Assembly: GCF_047462415.1 (NCBI RefSeq)
Contig: NZ_JANSJE010000003.1
Location: 1 to 64,000, forward strand
Direction of reading: 5' to 3'
DNA length: 64,000 nucleotides
Source of the DNA: Thermostichus sp047462415
GTDB lineage: Bacteria > Cyanobacteriota > Cyanobacteriia > Thermostichales > Thermostichaceae
A program made the translations under genes and the position numbers. Below, one piece after another: positions 8,037 through 15,797 of the stretch (position 1 is its first letter; each line of letters starts with the position of its first letter). A model generated the notes under the pieces. That model worked only from the letters and a program-made list of their open reading frames with translations. It was not told the DNA's origin and made no database searches.

Positions 8037-9290
8037 ATGTCTCGCATGCACAAACTCACCCGACGCGCCTTTGCGGCGGCGGCTGCCCTGACGGCGGCTG
8101 CTCTGGCCACCACTTTGCTGCCCGGCACGGCCCAGCAGGCTGCTCAAACGCCGGTCAAGATTGGGGCTCTGCTGTCTTTGACAGGAGATCTGCAGGCCTA
8201 TGGAGAAAATTGCCTCAAGGGCATCAAGCTGGCCCTCGACCAGATCAACGCTGCCGGTGGCATTTTGGGATCCCCTGCTCAGGTAGTGGAGGCCGATGAC
8301 CAGACCTCGGCCCAGCCGGCTATCGACGCCGCTCAGCGGCTGGTGAATGTGGAGAAGGTAGCCGGTATTATCGGTGCCCTGGGCAGCGGCATCACCATCC
8401 CGGTGGCCACCACGGTGACAGCTCCCAACGAGATCCCGCAAATTTCCCCGGCTTCCACCGCTCCCACCATCACCACCCTAGAGGACAGCGATTTTCTGTT
8501 TCGCACCGTTCCTTCTGATGCTTTCCAAGGGGTAGCCCTAGCCCAGGTTACCCGCGAAGAGAATCTAGAGCGGCTGGCGGTCATCTACATCAACAACGAC
8601 TACGGTAAGGGGCTGGCCGACAGCTTTAAGGCGGCCTTTGAAAAGCAGGGCGGCAAGATCACCAAAGCTGTTCCCTACGATCCCGGCAAGGCCTCCTACC
8701 GCAGCGAGCTGACCCAACTGAAGGAAGGGGATCCCCAGGCGTTGGTGCTGATCGGCTACCCCGAAAACGGCGTGGTCATCCTGCGGCAAGCTTTGGAAGA
8801 AGGGCTATTCGACCGCTTTGTCTTCACCGATGGCATGCGCTCTCCCGATCTGGCAGCCCAGGTGGGAGCCGATAAGCTAGAGGGATCCATCGGCACCTCG
8901 CCCCAGGCCCTCACCGACAGCAAAGCCTACCAGATCTTTGCCGACGCCTACAAAGCTGCCTACGGGGAGCTGCCTCCCACCCCCTACATCGACACCGCCT
9001 ATGATGCCGCCTTCCTCTTAGCTTTGGCCATCCAAAAAGCCGGCAGCACCGATGGCACTGCCGTTCGCGATGCCTTGCGCCAAGTGGCCAATCCCCCCGG
9101 CACCGAGATCTTGCCCGGCGAGTGGGCCAAGGCGGTGGAGCTGCTGAAGCAAGGGGAGGATATCAACTACACCGGCGCTTCCGGCTCGCTGGACTTCGAC
9201 GAGAAGGGGGATGTGGCTGGAACCTTTGCCCACTGGACTTTCCAAGGGGGGAAGGTAGTCGATCTGAAAGTGTTTGAGCCGGGGAGCTAA
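8037..9290 (+). CDS. ABC transporter periplasmic substrate-binding protein (Leu/Ile/Val or urea type)
   Basis: A 417-residue type I periplasmic binding protein (HAAT family). The N-terminus carries TRRAFAAAAALTAAALATT, a signal peptide with a twin-arginine that could use Sec or Tat. The mature part begins VKIGALLSLTGDL, typical for LivJ-type proteins. A near-ideal Shine-Dalgarno AGGAGG at 8022-8027 fixes ATG 8037. It is transcribed divergently from the livG/livF-like ATPases and ends in a Rho-independent terminator. The ligand is probably a branched-chain or other neutral amino acid, but it is not determined. Confidence 0.88.
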   Translation: MSRMHKLTRRAFAAAAALTAAALATTLLPGTAQQAAQTPVKIGALLSLTGDLQAYGENCLKGIKLALDQINAAGGILGSPAQVVEADDQTSAQPAIDAAQRLVNVEKVAGIIGALGSGITIPVATTVTAPNEIPQISPASTAPTITTLEDSDFLFRTVPSDAFQGVALAQVTREENLERLAVIYINNDYGKGLADSFKAAFEKQGGKITKAVPYDPGKASYRSELTQLKEGDPQALVLIGYPENGVVILRQALEEGLFDRFVFTDGMRSPDLAAQVGADKLEGSIGTSPQALTDSKAYQIFADAYKAAYGELPPTPYIDTAYDAAFLLALAIQKAGSTDGTAVRDALRQVANPPGTEILPGEWAKAVELLKQGEDINYTGASGSLDFDEKGDVAGTFAHWTFQGGKVVDLKVFEPGS

Positions 9291-9341
9291 TTTCCTTTGG
9301 GGGTTTTCTAACGGTTAAGTACAGTCAAATAAGCAACAGGG

Positions 9342-9373
9342 GCCTGCAAGGAGCACTCTTTGCAGGCTTTTTT
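9342..9373 (+). terminator. Rho-independent terminator of the binding-protein gene
   Basis: GCCTGCAA (9342-9349) pairs with TTGCAGGC (9360-9367) and is followed by six T residues, about 50 bp after the stop codon. Confidence 0.9.
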
Positions 9374-9448
9374 GCGGCAAGTCAACAGAGCCTTCTGGAC
9401 AAAACAGGCTAAAGTGTCGGCATCCTGGCGTCTTGTGGAGAATCCTCA

Positions 9449-9784
9449 ATGTTGCCCACCCAACTTGTCGCTGCAATGGCAGCCCTGCTCAGCTTCGGGT
9501 TTGCTCCAGCCGCCCTAGCCCAGATCCCCCACCTTGAGCAGACGGCACTCCCAAACGACAGCGCCACCCTTTTGCAAAGCAATGTCCTACAAAACATCGT
9601 CTTCGTCGTGCCCAACGCCCCAACGCAGCACTACGCTGGCAGGTGGGGTTGGCGCAGCAGCCCCTCACCGCCCCCTGCCCCCATCACAATCCTGATCCTC
9701 AACTCCCAAGCCAACCTGTCCGCCGAGGCAGCCGAGCCGCAGACCTGTGGCCAGCGCTGCCAGGGATCCCTGCGCCTGCCGTAA
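9449..9784 (+). CDS. Hypothetical small secreted protein
   Basis: A 111-residue frame that starts with a convincing signal peptide (hydrophobic LVAAMAALLSFGFAPAALA, cleavage after ALA-Q). The rest has no family I recognise, with a proline-rich middle (SSPSPPPAP) and two cysteines near the end. The opposite strand is also open here, so the coding status rests mainly on the signal peptide. Confidence 0.45.
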   Translation: MLPTQLVAAMAALLSFGFAPAALAQIPHLEQTALPNDSATLLQSNVLQNIVFVVPNAPTQHYAGRWGWRSSPSPPPAPITILILNSQANLSAEAAEPQTCGQRCQGSLRLP

Positions 9785-9842
9785 AGAAGAGGCGGCTGCT
9801 TGCACTTCAGACTGCCCAAGCCCGCAATCCGGCTCGCGGCAA

Positions 9843-9876
9843 TGCTCGGATCCGCAGGGATGGGGGTTGATATAAT
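9843..9876 (+). promoter_or_regulatory. Candidate promoter of the Omp85 gene
   Basis: A perfect -10 hexamer TATAAT lies at 9871-9876 preceded by TTGA, 90 bp upstream of the chosen ATG. No good -35 is evident. Confidence 0.4.
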
Positions 9877-9965
9877 TCAGGGCAATTGTCCACCGCTGGG
9901 CGGCAGAGGGTTTTAGCGCAATCTTGGCCCAGCTTTCCAATCTTTGTGGTGTGCGAGGGATCCCT

Positions 9966-11852
9966 ATGAATTGTTCCAGGCAACTCTGCCCTTGGCTAGC
10001 TTCAGCCCTGACCTGTGGGATGGTGCTACACACCGCTGCAGCTTGGGCACAGCCCCAACCCGGCACCCTGGATCTGCGCACCGGTGGCGATGCCCCCGCC
10101 CAACCCACCCCCACACCTACCCCCGCCGCCGGCGAGCCAGAAGTTGAAGTTTTGGTGGCAGAAGTGGTGGTCGAGGGTACCGACGACCCAGAGCTGATCG
10201 AGCAGGTTTACAAGGCTATTCGCACCCGCGCCGGCGAGGTCTCCACTCGTTCCCAACTGCGGGAAGACATCAACGCCGTGTTTGCCACCGGTTTTTTTGC
10301 CGATGTGCGGGCGGTGCCTTCCGATACGCCTCTGGGGGTGCGAGTTACCTTTGAAGTCAAGCCCAACCCCACCCTCAAAGCCGTGCGCACGGAAGGGGCA
10401 AAAGTTTTGGATCCGGAGGTGCTCCAAAAGGCCTTTGCCGACCAGGAAGGGCGGGTGCTCAACTTTGGCAAGCTGCAGGCAGCAGTGGCCGAGATTGAGC
10501 AGTGGTATGCCGACAAGGGCTACGTGCTGGCCAAAGTGACAGATGTGCGCTCCTCCGAAGATGGCACTCTCACCCTGGAAATTGCCGAAGGGGAGATCGA
10601 GGATATTCGCGTGCAGGGCAACACCAAAACCCGCGACTTCATCATCACCCGCGAGCTGAAGTCCAAGCCAGGGGATGTGTTCAACCGCAACCAAATCCAG
10701 GAAGACCTGCAGGCGGTTTTCAACCTCAACCTCTTTCAGGATGTAAATGTGGGGCTCAACCCCGGCCAGGATCCCGACAAGGTGGTGGTGGTGGTGAACG
10801 TGGAAGAGCGCCGCACTGGCACCTTGAGCGGCACCATCGGCGTCAGCTCGGCCACAGGGGTCTTTGCCGGCCTCAGCGTCTCGGAAGAAAACTTGGGCGG
10901 CAACAACCAGAGCGCCAGCTTCAATGTGCAGTTGGGCACCAACGAAACTCTGTTTGATTTGAACTTCACCGACCCGCGCATTGCCACGCTGGAGATCCCC
11001 ACCTCCTACAACGTCAACATCTCCAACCAGCAGAGCTCCAGCTTTGTTTTCAACGAGGGATTGACCTTGCCCAACGGGGATCCCGTGCGCATCAACCGGC
11101 TGGGCGGCAGCGTCACCTTCTCGCGTCCCATTGGGGGCAATTGGCGGGCCAGCTTGGGCACCCGCGTCCAATTTGTGGAAGCCCGCAACAGCAACGGCGA
11201 GCAGGAGCGCTTTGATGTGCTGGGCAACCCGATTACCTTCAGCGCCAGCGGCCAAGACAGCTACACCACCCTGCGGCTCGGCCTCGTCAACGACAGCCGC
11301 GACAACCCCAACAGCCCCAGCCAGGGATCCGTCTTTCGCATCTCCAGCGAACAGTCGGTACGTCTATTCGAGAATGGCCTCAACGCCAACCGCCTCGAGA
11401 CCAGCTACAGCCAGTTCATTCCCGTCAAGCTGTTCGAGACCCGCAGCGAACGACCGCAGGTGCTGGCCTTTGACGTGCGGGCGGGCACCACGATTGGCGA
11501 CTTGGCTCCCTACGACGCTTTCCCCATCGGCGGGGGCAGCTCGGTGCGGGGATTTTTTGAGGGTGGCGTCGGCTCCGGTCGCAGCTTTGCCACGGCGACG
11601 GCGGAGTTGCGTTTTCCCCTTTTCGACCCGGTGGGGGCAGTGGTCTTCGCCGACTACGGCACCGATCTGGGCAGCGGCGCGGCGGTCATCGGCAATCCTG
11701 CGGCGGTGCGCAACAAGCCGGGCAGCGGTTTGGGGCTGGGGGCCGGTATCCGCATCCAATCTCCCTTGGGGCCGCTGCGCATCGACTACGCAATCGGGCA
11801 AGGGGAGGCCGGCCAGGCCCAACTGCACTTTGGCATTGGCGAGAAGTTCTAG
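9966..11852 (+). CDS. Omp85/BamA-family outer-membrane assembly protein
   Basis: A 628-residue outer-membrane insertase of the Omp85 superfamily. A signal peptide ending near AWAQ is followed by a Pro/Thr linker. Three POTRA-like units follow (VAEVVVEGTDD, LKAVRTEGAKV, IEDIRVQGNTKTRDF), as expected for cyanobacterial Omp85 rather than the five of proteobacterial BamA. The C-terminal 16-strand barrel has the conserved RGF-type motif as VRGFFEGG and ends LHFGIGEKF with a terminal aromatic residue. I chose ATG 9966 over the upstream TTG because it gives a proper signal peptide. An OB-fold lipoprotein gene follows 64 bp downstream. Confidence 0.92.
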   Translation: MNCSRQLCPWLASALTCGMVLHTAAAWAQPQPGTLDLRTGGDAPAQPTPTPTPAAGEPEVEVLVAEVVVEGTDDPELIEQVYKAIRTRAGEVSTRSQLREDINAVFATGFFADVRAVPSDTPLGVRVTFEVKPNPTLKAVRTEGAKVLDPEVLQKAFADQEGRVLNFGKLQAAVAEIEQWYADKGYVLAKVTDVRSSEDGTLTLEIAEGEIEDIRVQGNTKTRDFIITRELKSKPGDVFNRNQIQEDLQAVFNLNLFQDVNVGLNPGQDPDKVVVVVNVEERRTGTLSGTIGVSSATGVFAGLSVSEENLGGNNQSASFNVQLGTNETLFDLNFTDPRIATLEIPTSYNVNISNQQSSSFVFNEGLTLPNGDPVRINRLGGSVTFSRPIGGNWRASLGTRVQFVEARNSNGEQERFDVLGNPITFSASGQDSYTTLRLGLVNDSRDNPNSPSQGSVFRISSEQSVRLFENGLNANRLETSYSQFIPVKLFETRSERPQVLAFDVRAGTTIGDLAPYDAFPIGGGSSVRGFFEGGVGSGRSFATATAELRFPLFDPVGAVVFADYGTDLGSGAAVIGNPAAVRNKPGSGLGLGAGIRIQSPLGPLRIDYAIGQGEAGQAQLHFGIGEKF

Positions 11853-11916
11853 CTTGGCGGTGGATCTGCTGCCGGCTTGCTATGGTGGGAGCAAGTGCTC
11901 GTGAGGGAAGCAACCG

Positions 11917-12285
11917 ATGAAACGGCAACTTGGCCAATCGTTCCGCGGCGGATCTTGGGTACTCTTGCTCTGCGTCAGCCTAGCCCTGGCAGGGTGTGGG
12001 CCGTTGGCGCGGCTGGGCATCGGCACAACCCCCATCGCCCAGATCGAACAAAATCCTTCCCGCTACACCAATGTGTACGTCCGCGGTCGTGTGGTCAATC
12101 AAATAGGCGTGTTTGGCCAGGGCATGTACGAGATCCAAGACAACAGCGGCTCCCTCTGGGTCATCACCGACAGGGGCCTGCCGGCCATGAACAGCACCGT
12201 AACCGTGCGCGGCAAGGCCCAAGAGGGCATCGTGCTGGGGGGACGCAGCTTCGGGGTCTCGTTGGTGGAAGCAGAGCGCTTCTAG
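11917..12285 (+). CDS. Small OB-fold-like lipoprotein
   Basis: A 122-residue protein with a lipoprotein signal (VLLLCVSLALAGC, lipobox LAGC at about residue 24-27). The mature part (VYVRGRVVNQIG, YEIQDNSGSLWVITD, NSTVTVRGKAQEG) reads as a small beta-barrel of the bacterial OB-fold type. A role in envelope binding is possible but not shown. It lies downstream of the Omp85 gene on the same strand, and its TAG stop shares the CTAG with the convergent mrp stop (12282-12285). Confidence 0.7.
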   Translation: MKRQLGQSFRGGSWVLLLCVSLALAGCGPLARLGIGTTPIAQIEQNPSRYTNVYVRGRVVNQIGVFGQGMYEIQDNSGSLWVITDRGLPAMNSTVTVRGKAQEGIVLGGRSFGVSLVEAERF

Positions 12286-13364
12286 CCGGCCCCCAAAGCC
12301 AGCATGGAGACGCGGCCCGCCAAAGTTTTGGCAATTTGCCGCAGGGCTTGGGCCGAAGCCGACTCGGGCTGGCCGACCACAATCGGCTGACCCGCATCTC
12401 CCCCTTGGCGCAGGGCAATCTCCAACGGGATCCGCCCCAGCAGTGGGATCCCCAGCTCGCGGGCCGTGGTCTCTCCGCCGGCTGAGCCGAAGATATCGTA
12501 CTGGCGATCCGGTAGGTCGGGTGGAATGAAGTAGCTCATGTTCTCCACAATGCCGAGAATGGGCACCCCCAACTGGCGAAACATGTTCAAGCCCTTGCGG
12601 CTATCCAGCAGGGCCACCGACTGCGGCGTAGTGACGATCACAGCTCCCGCCAGCGGCACCGCCTGCACCAGGGTCAGTTGCGCATCCCCGGTGCCGGGGG
12701 GCATGTCCACGATGAGATAGTCCAGCTCCCCCCACTGCACCTGGTAGAGGAATTGCCGGATGACGCCGTTGAGCATCGGCCCCCGCCAGATCACCGGCTG
12801 ATCCCGCCCCACCAAGAGACCCATCGACACCATCTTGACGCCGTAGTTCTCCAGGGGGAAGATGTCCTCGCCGCCGTCTTCCCGCTTGCGCACCAACAGA
12901 GAGCGATCCTGCAACCCCAGCATCAGCGGCACATTGGGGCCGTAGATATCGGCATCCAGCAGCCCCACCCGCGCTCCGCTCTGGGCCAGGGCAACCGCCA
13001 CATTCACCGATACCGAGGTTTTGCCCACCCCCCCCTTGCCGCTGGAGATGGCGATGATGTTGCGCACGCCGGGGACAGACTGGCGATCCGGCAGGGAGGG
13101 CGAGCGGGGAGTTTCTGCTGTAACGGTGACCTCGATGGTTTCAACGGGAGCCAGGCGGCGGATGGCAGCCTTGCACTCCTCGACGATGAATTCCCGCAAG
13201 GGGCAGGCCGGTGTCGTCAGCACCAGGGTAAAGGCCACCCGCTCCGGCTCGACGCGAATGTCGCGGATCATGTTCAGTTCCACCAGGCTGCGGCGCAGCT
13301 CCGGATCTTGAACCGGGCGCAACGCCTCAAGGATGGCGGCAGCATCGAGGGTGGAGGTGGTCAT
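12282..13364 (-). CDS. mrp: Mrp/ApbC-type Fe-S cluster carrier ATPase
   Basis: A 360-residue P-loop ATPase that loads iron-sulfur clusters onto target apoproteins. The N-terminal MIP18/DUF59 domain (ILEALRPVQDPELRRSLVELNM) carries TTPACPLRE. The deviant Walker A is SSGKGGVGKTSVSVN (about residue 112-120), followed by DADIYGPNVP and the Mrp signature IVDMPPGTGDAQL. The CxxC cluster-binding pair of many Mrp proteins is replaced by VENMSYF, as in many cyanobacterial forms. It is convergent with the lipoprotein gene. Confidence 0.9.
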   Translation of the reverse strand: MTTSTLDAAAILEALRPVQDPELRRSLVELNMIRDIRVEPERVAFTLVLTTPACPLREFIVEECKAAIRRLAPVETIEVTVTAETPRSPSLPDRQSVPGVRNIIAISSGKGGVGKTSVSVNVAVALAQSGARVGLLDADIYGPNVPLMLGLQDRSLLVRKREDGGEDIFPLENYGVKMVSMGLLVGRDQPVIWRGPMLNGVIRQFLYQVQWGELDYLIVDMPPGTGDAQLTLVQAVPLAGAVIVTTPQSVALLDSRKGLNMFRQLGVPILGIVENMSYFIPPDLPDRQYDIFGSAGGETTARELGIPLLGRIPLEIALRQGGDAGQPIVVGQPESASAQALRQIAKTLAGRVSMLALGAG

Positions 13365-13538
13365 GGCATCAAAAATGAAGTAACGGCTCTATTTTTCACT
13401 CTAATCGGTTTTTCTCCAGGGTCTTCGCCCGCTGGCAGGACAGTTGCGAAACTGTCTGCCAACGCTGGCCCTCTGTAGCCGACTGGCCTAGGCTGGCTCT
13501 GGTTGGAAGACAAGGCTGTTGGCCGACGGAGGAGGGCA

Positions 13539-13895
13539 ATGGTGCAAGCGCTGATCATGGGAGTCGGTTTGTGGTTGGGACTGACGTTCTTGGCCCAGTT
13601 GATCCCTCTGCTGGAAAAGAGAGGCTCCTGCCGCCCCTCAAGCTGGGATGAGCCCACTCCCTCCCGCGAGCTGCAGCCCACCTCGGCCTGGGATCCCTCC
13701 TGCCGCTACTTTTCTCGCTCACCCTATCTGCCCTGTGCTGTCAACCCCCTAGGATCCTGTCGCTGCCCTCATTACGTCGCGCCTCCAACCGCTGGGGGAA
13801 AAAGAATAAGCTGGAGTCTGTACCCGTGCCGATGTTCCAGGAAAAGAGTGGGTGGAGCCGGGCAAAAGTATGGAAATTCGTCCTGCCACGCCTGA
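13539..13895 (+). CDS. Small cyanobacterial protein, DUF6464-like
   Basis: A protein of about 118 residues. The start ATG 13539 is preceded by GGAGGAGGG at a good distance. An N-terminal membrane segment (LIMGVGLWLGLTFLAQLIPLL) is followed by a proline/serine-rich stretch and the cysteine motif CAVNPLGSCRCPHY, which resembles the CAVNPxGPCxxCxH(Y/F) signature I associate with DUF6464. The last 26 bp overlap the start of the GNAT gene, and the C-terminal tail after the motif looks non-conserved. The function is unknown. Confidence 0.6.
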   Translation: MVQALIMGVGLWLGLTFLAQLIPLLEKRGSCRPSSWDEPTPSRELQPTSAWDPSCRYFSRSPYLPCAVNPLGSCRCPHYVAPPTAGGKRISWSLYPCRCSRKRVGGAGQKYGNSSCHA

Positions 13896-14364
13896 GGATG
13901 TGCCCGTTCTGTTTGATCTCATCTGCGCTTTGGCCGAGTACGAGCACCTGAGCCACCTGGTAACGGGATCCGCCGAGCTGCTGCAACAGCATCTGTTTGG
14001 CCCCGAAGCCTTTGCTTCGGCCTTGTTGGCAGAAGTGGGGGGGCAAGCGGTGGGGTTTGCCCTCTACTTTCGCAACTTTTCCACCTTCCTCACCCGACCG
14101 GGGATTTACCTGGAAGACTTGTTTGTGCTGCCGGAGTTTCGCGGCAGGGGCATTGGCAAGGCGCTCTTGGCGCGGGTGGCCCAGGAGGCAGTGGCCAAAG
14201 GATATGGGCGGCTGGAGTGGATGGTGTTGGACTGGAACCAGCCAGCAATTGAGTTCTACCGGCGCCTGGGTGCCAAGCCACATCCGGAGTGGATCCTGCA
14301 CCGCGTGGTGGGTGCTGAGCTGGAAGCTTTGGCTCGGCTGGCCGAGGATCCCTACCCCTCTTGA
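13870..14364 (+). CDS. GNAT-family N-acetyltransferase
   Basis: A 164-residue acetyl-CoA-dependent acetyltransferase of the spermidine/diamine-like GNAT group. It starts MEIRPATPEDVP. The acetyl-CoA pyrophosphate loop is FRGRGIGKALL (motif A, about residue 93-103). WNQPAIEFYRRLGA is motif B. The pattern LEDLFVLPEFRGRGIG is shared with diamine acetyltransferases, but the acceptor is unknown. The 5' end overlaps the DUF6464-like gene, suggesting co-transcription. Confidence 0.85.
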   Translation: MEIRPATPEDVPVLFDLICALAEYEHLSHLVTGSAELLQQHLFGPEAFASALLAEVGGQAVGFALYFRNFSTFLTRPGIYLEDLFVLPEFRGRGIGKALLARVAQEAVAKGYGRLEWMVLDWNQPAIEFYRRLGAKPHPEWILHRVVGAELEALARLAEDPYPS

Positions 14365-14444
14365 GCAAGAGATCCCAGGGATCCCTGCGCGAAAGGGGGA
14401 TCCAGACCTCTATACTTAGCGGCTGAGCCGAGGTTGAGCCGAGC

Positions 14445-15764
14445 ATGAGCCCAACGCAAACCGTCACTCCCCAGGGGGCTGAGATCCTCTGCATTGGCAC
14501 AGAGCTACTCTTGGGGGAGATTACCAACACCAACGCCCAATACCTAGCAGCCGAGCTGGCCAAGCTGGGGATCCCGCACTACTACCAAACGGTGGTGGGG
14601 GACAACGAAGCCCGCATCCACCATGCTTTGGAGGTGGCCTGCAACCGCTCCAGCCTGCTTTTAATTACAGGAGGGCTGGGGCCAACCCCGGATGATCTGA
14701 CCCACGCGGCACTGGCCTCTTTTTTCGGCGTGGAGATGGTGGAGCACCCGCAGGTTTGGGAGGAGATTTTGCGAAAGTACGGGCAGCGGGGCCTTGTGCC
14801 CTCGCCCAGTAACCGCAAGCAGGCTTTTCTGCCTCAGGGGGCAACCATCCTGCCCAACCCCCTGGGCAGCGCCTGTGGCCTCATCTGGCAGCCCCGGCCC
14901 GACCTGCACATTCTCACCTTCCCCGGCGTGCCGCGGGAGATGCAGCAGATGTGGCAGGAGACGGCTGTGCCCTATTTGCGCTCCCTGGGCTGGGGCAAGG
15001 AAGTGTTTTACAGCCGCGTGTTGCGCTACTGGGGCATTCCTGAATCGACCTTGGCCGAACGGGTGGGATCCCTGCTGGCGGGGGAAAATCCCACGGTCGC
15101 TCCCTACGCCAGCCAGGGGGAGGTGCGCCTGCGGGTTACCGGACGTGCCCCCACGCGTGAGGCGGCGGAAGCATTGATTGCCCCGGTGGTGGAGCAGATT
15201 TTACAGATTTCCGGGGAAGACTACTTCGGCAGCGACGAGGCCACCTTGGCCAGCGTGGTGGGGGAGTTGCTGCTGCAGCGGGGGCAAACCCTGGCGGTGG
15301 CGGAATCCTGCACCGGTGGCCTGCTGGGGCAGTTGGTAACCGGGATCCCGGGCAGCTCCCGCTATTTTGTTGGGGGGATCGTTGCCTACGACAACCGCAT
15401 CAAGGAGCAGCTCTTGCGGGTGGATCCCGCGGCGCTGCAGCAGCAGGGGGCCGTGAGCGAGCCGGTGGCGGCCCAGATGGCGCTGGGGGCCAAGCAAGTC
15501 CTCGGCTCCGACTGGGCCTTGAGCATCACCGGCATTGCCGGGCCAGACGGGGGTACCCCCACCAAGCCGGTTGGCCTTGTGTATCTGGGCTTGGCCGACC
15601 TGGAGGGGAAAGTGGAAGTCCACGAGTACCGCTTCGGCAGCTTGCGGGGCCGCGAGGGGGTGCGCTGGTGGAGCGCCCAGACGGCGCTGGATTGCCTGCG
15701 GCGGCGCTTGCTCCGCTACCCCCTTTCGGGGGATCCACCTCAGCAAGGCCAGATCCTTGAGTAA
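14445..15764 (+). CDS. cinA: CinA-family protein (competence/damage-inducible; PncC-type deamidase domain)
   Basis: A 439-residue two-domain protein. The N-terminal MoaB/MogA-like domain (CIGTELLLGEITNTNAQY, ITGGLGPTPDDLT, FPGVPREM) is the CinA/COG1058 pyrophosphatase module. The C-terminal domain (VAESCTGGLLGQLVTGIPG, SITGIAGPDGGTPTKPVGLVY) is the nicotinamide-mononucleotide deamidase module that recycles NMN. Length and domain order are canonical. Confidence 0.93.
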   Translation: MSPTQTVTPQGAEILCIGTELLLGEITNTNAQYLAAELAKLGIPHYYQTVVGDNEARIHHALEVACNRSSLLLITGGLGPTPDDLTHAALASFFGVEMVEHPQVWEEILRKYGQRGLVPSPSNRKQAFLPQGATILPNPLGSACGLIWQPRPDLHILTFPGVPREMQQMWQETAVPYLRSLGWGKEVFYSRVLRYWGIPESTLAERVGSLLAGENPTVAPYASQGEVRLRVTGRAPTREAAEALIAPVVEQILQISGEDYFGSDEATLASVVGELLLQRGQTLAVAESCTGGLLGQLVTGIPGSSRYFVGGIVAYDNRIKEQLLRVDPAALQQQGAVSEPVAAQMALGAKQVLGSDWALSITGIAGPDGGTPTKPVGLVYLGLADLEGKVEVHEYRFGSLRGREGVRWWSAQTALDCLRRRLLRYPLSGDPPQQGQILE

Positions 15765-15797
15765 GCTGGGGGAGCAGAGAGATCTCGGAGCGGGCTG

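Noticed and set aside
10026..11255. Minus-strand 409-codon frame opposite the Omp85 gene
   Set aside because: The plus strand encodes a complete Omp85 protein. The antisense frame is His/Gly-rich without any motif.
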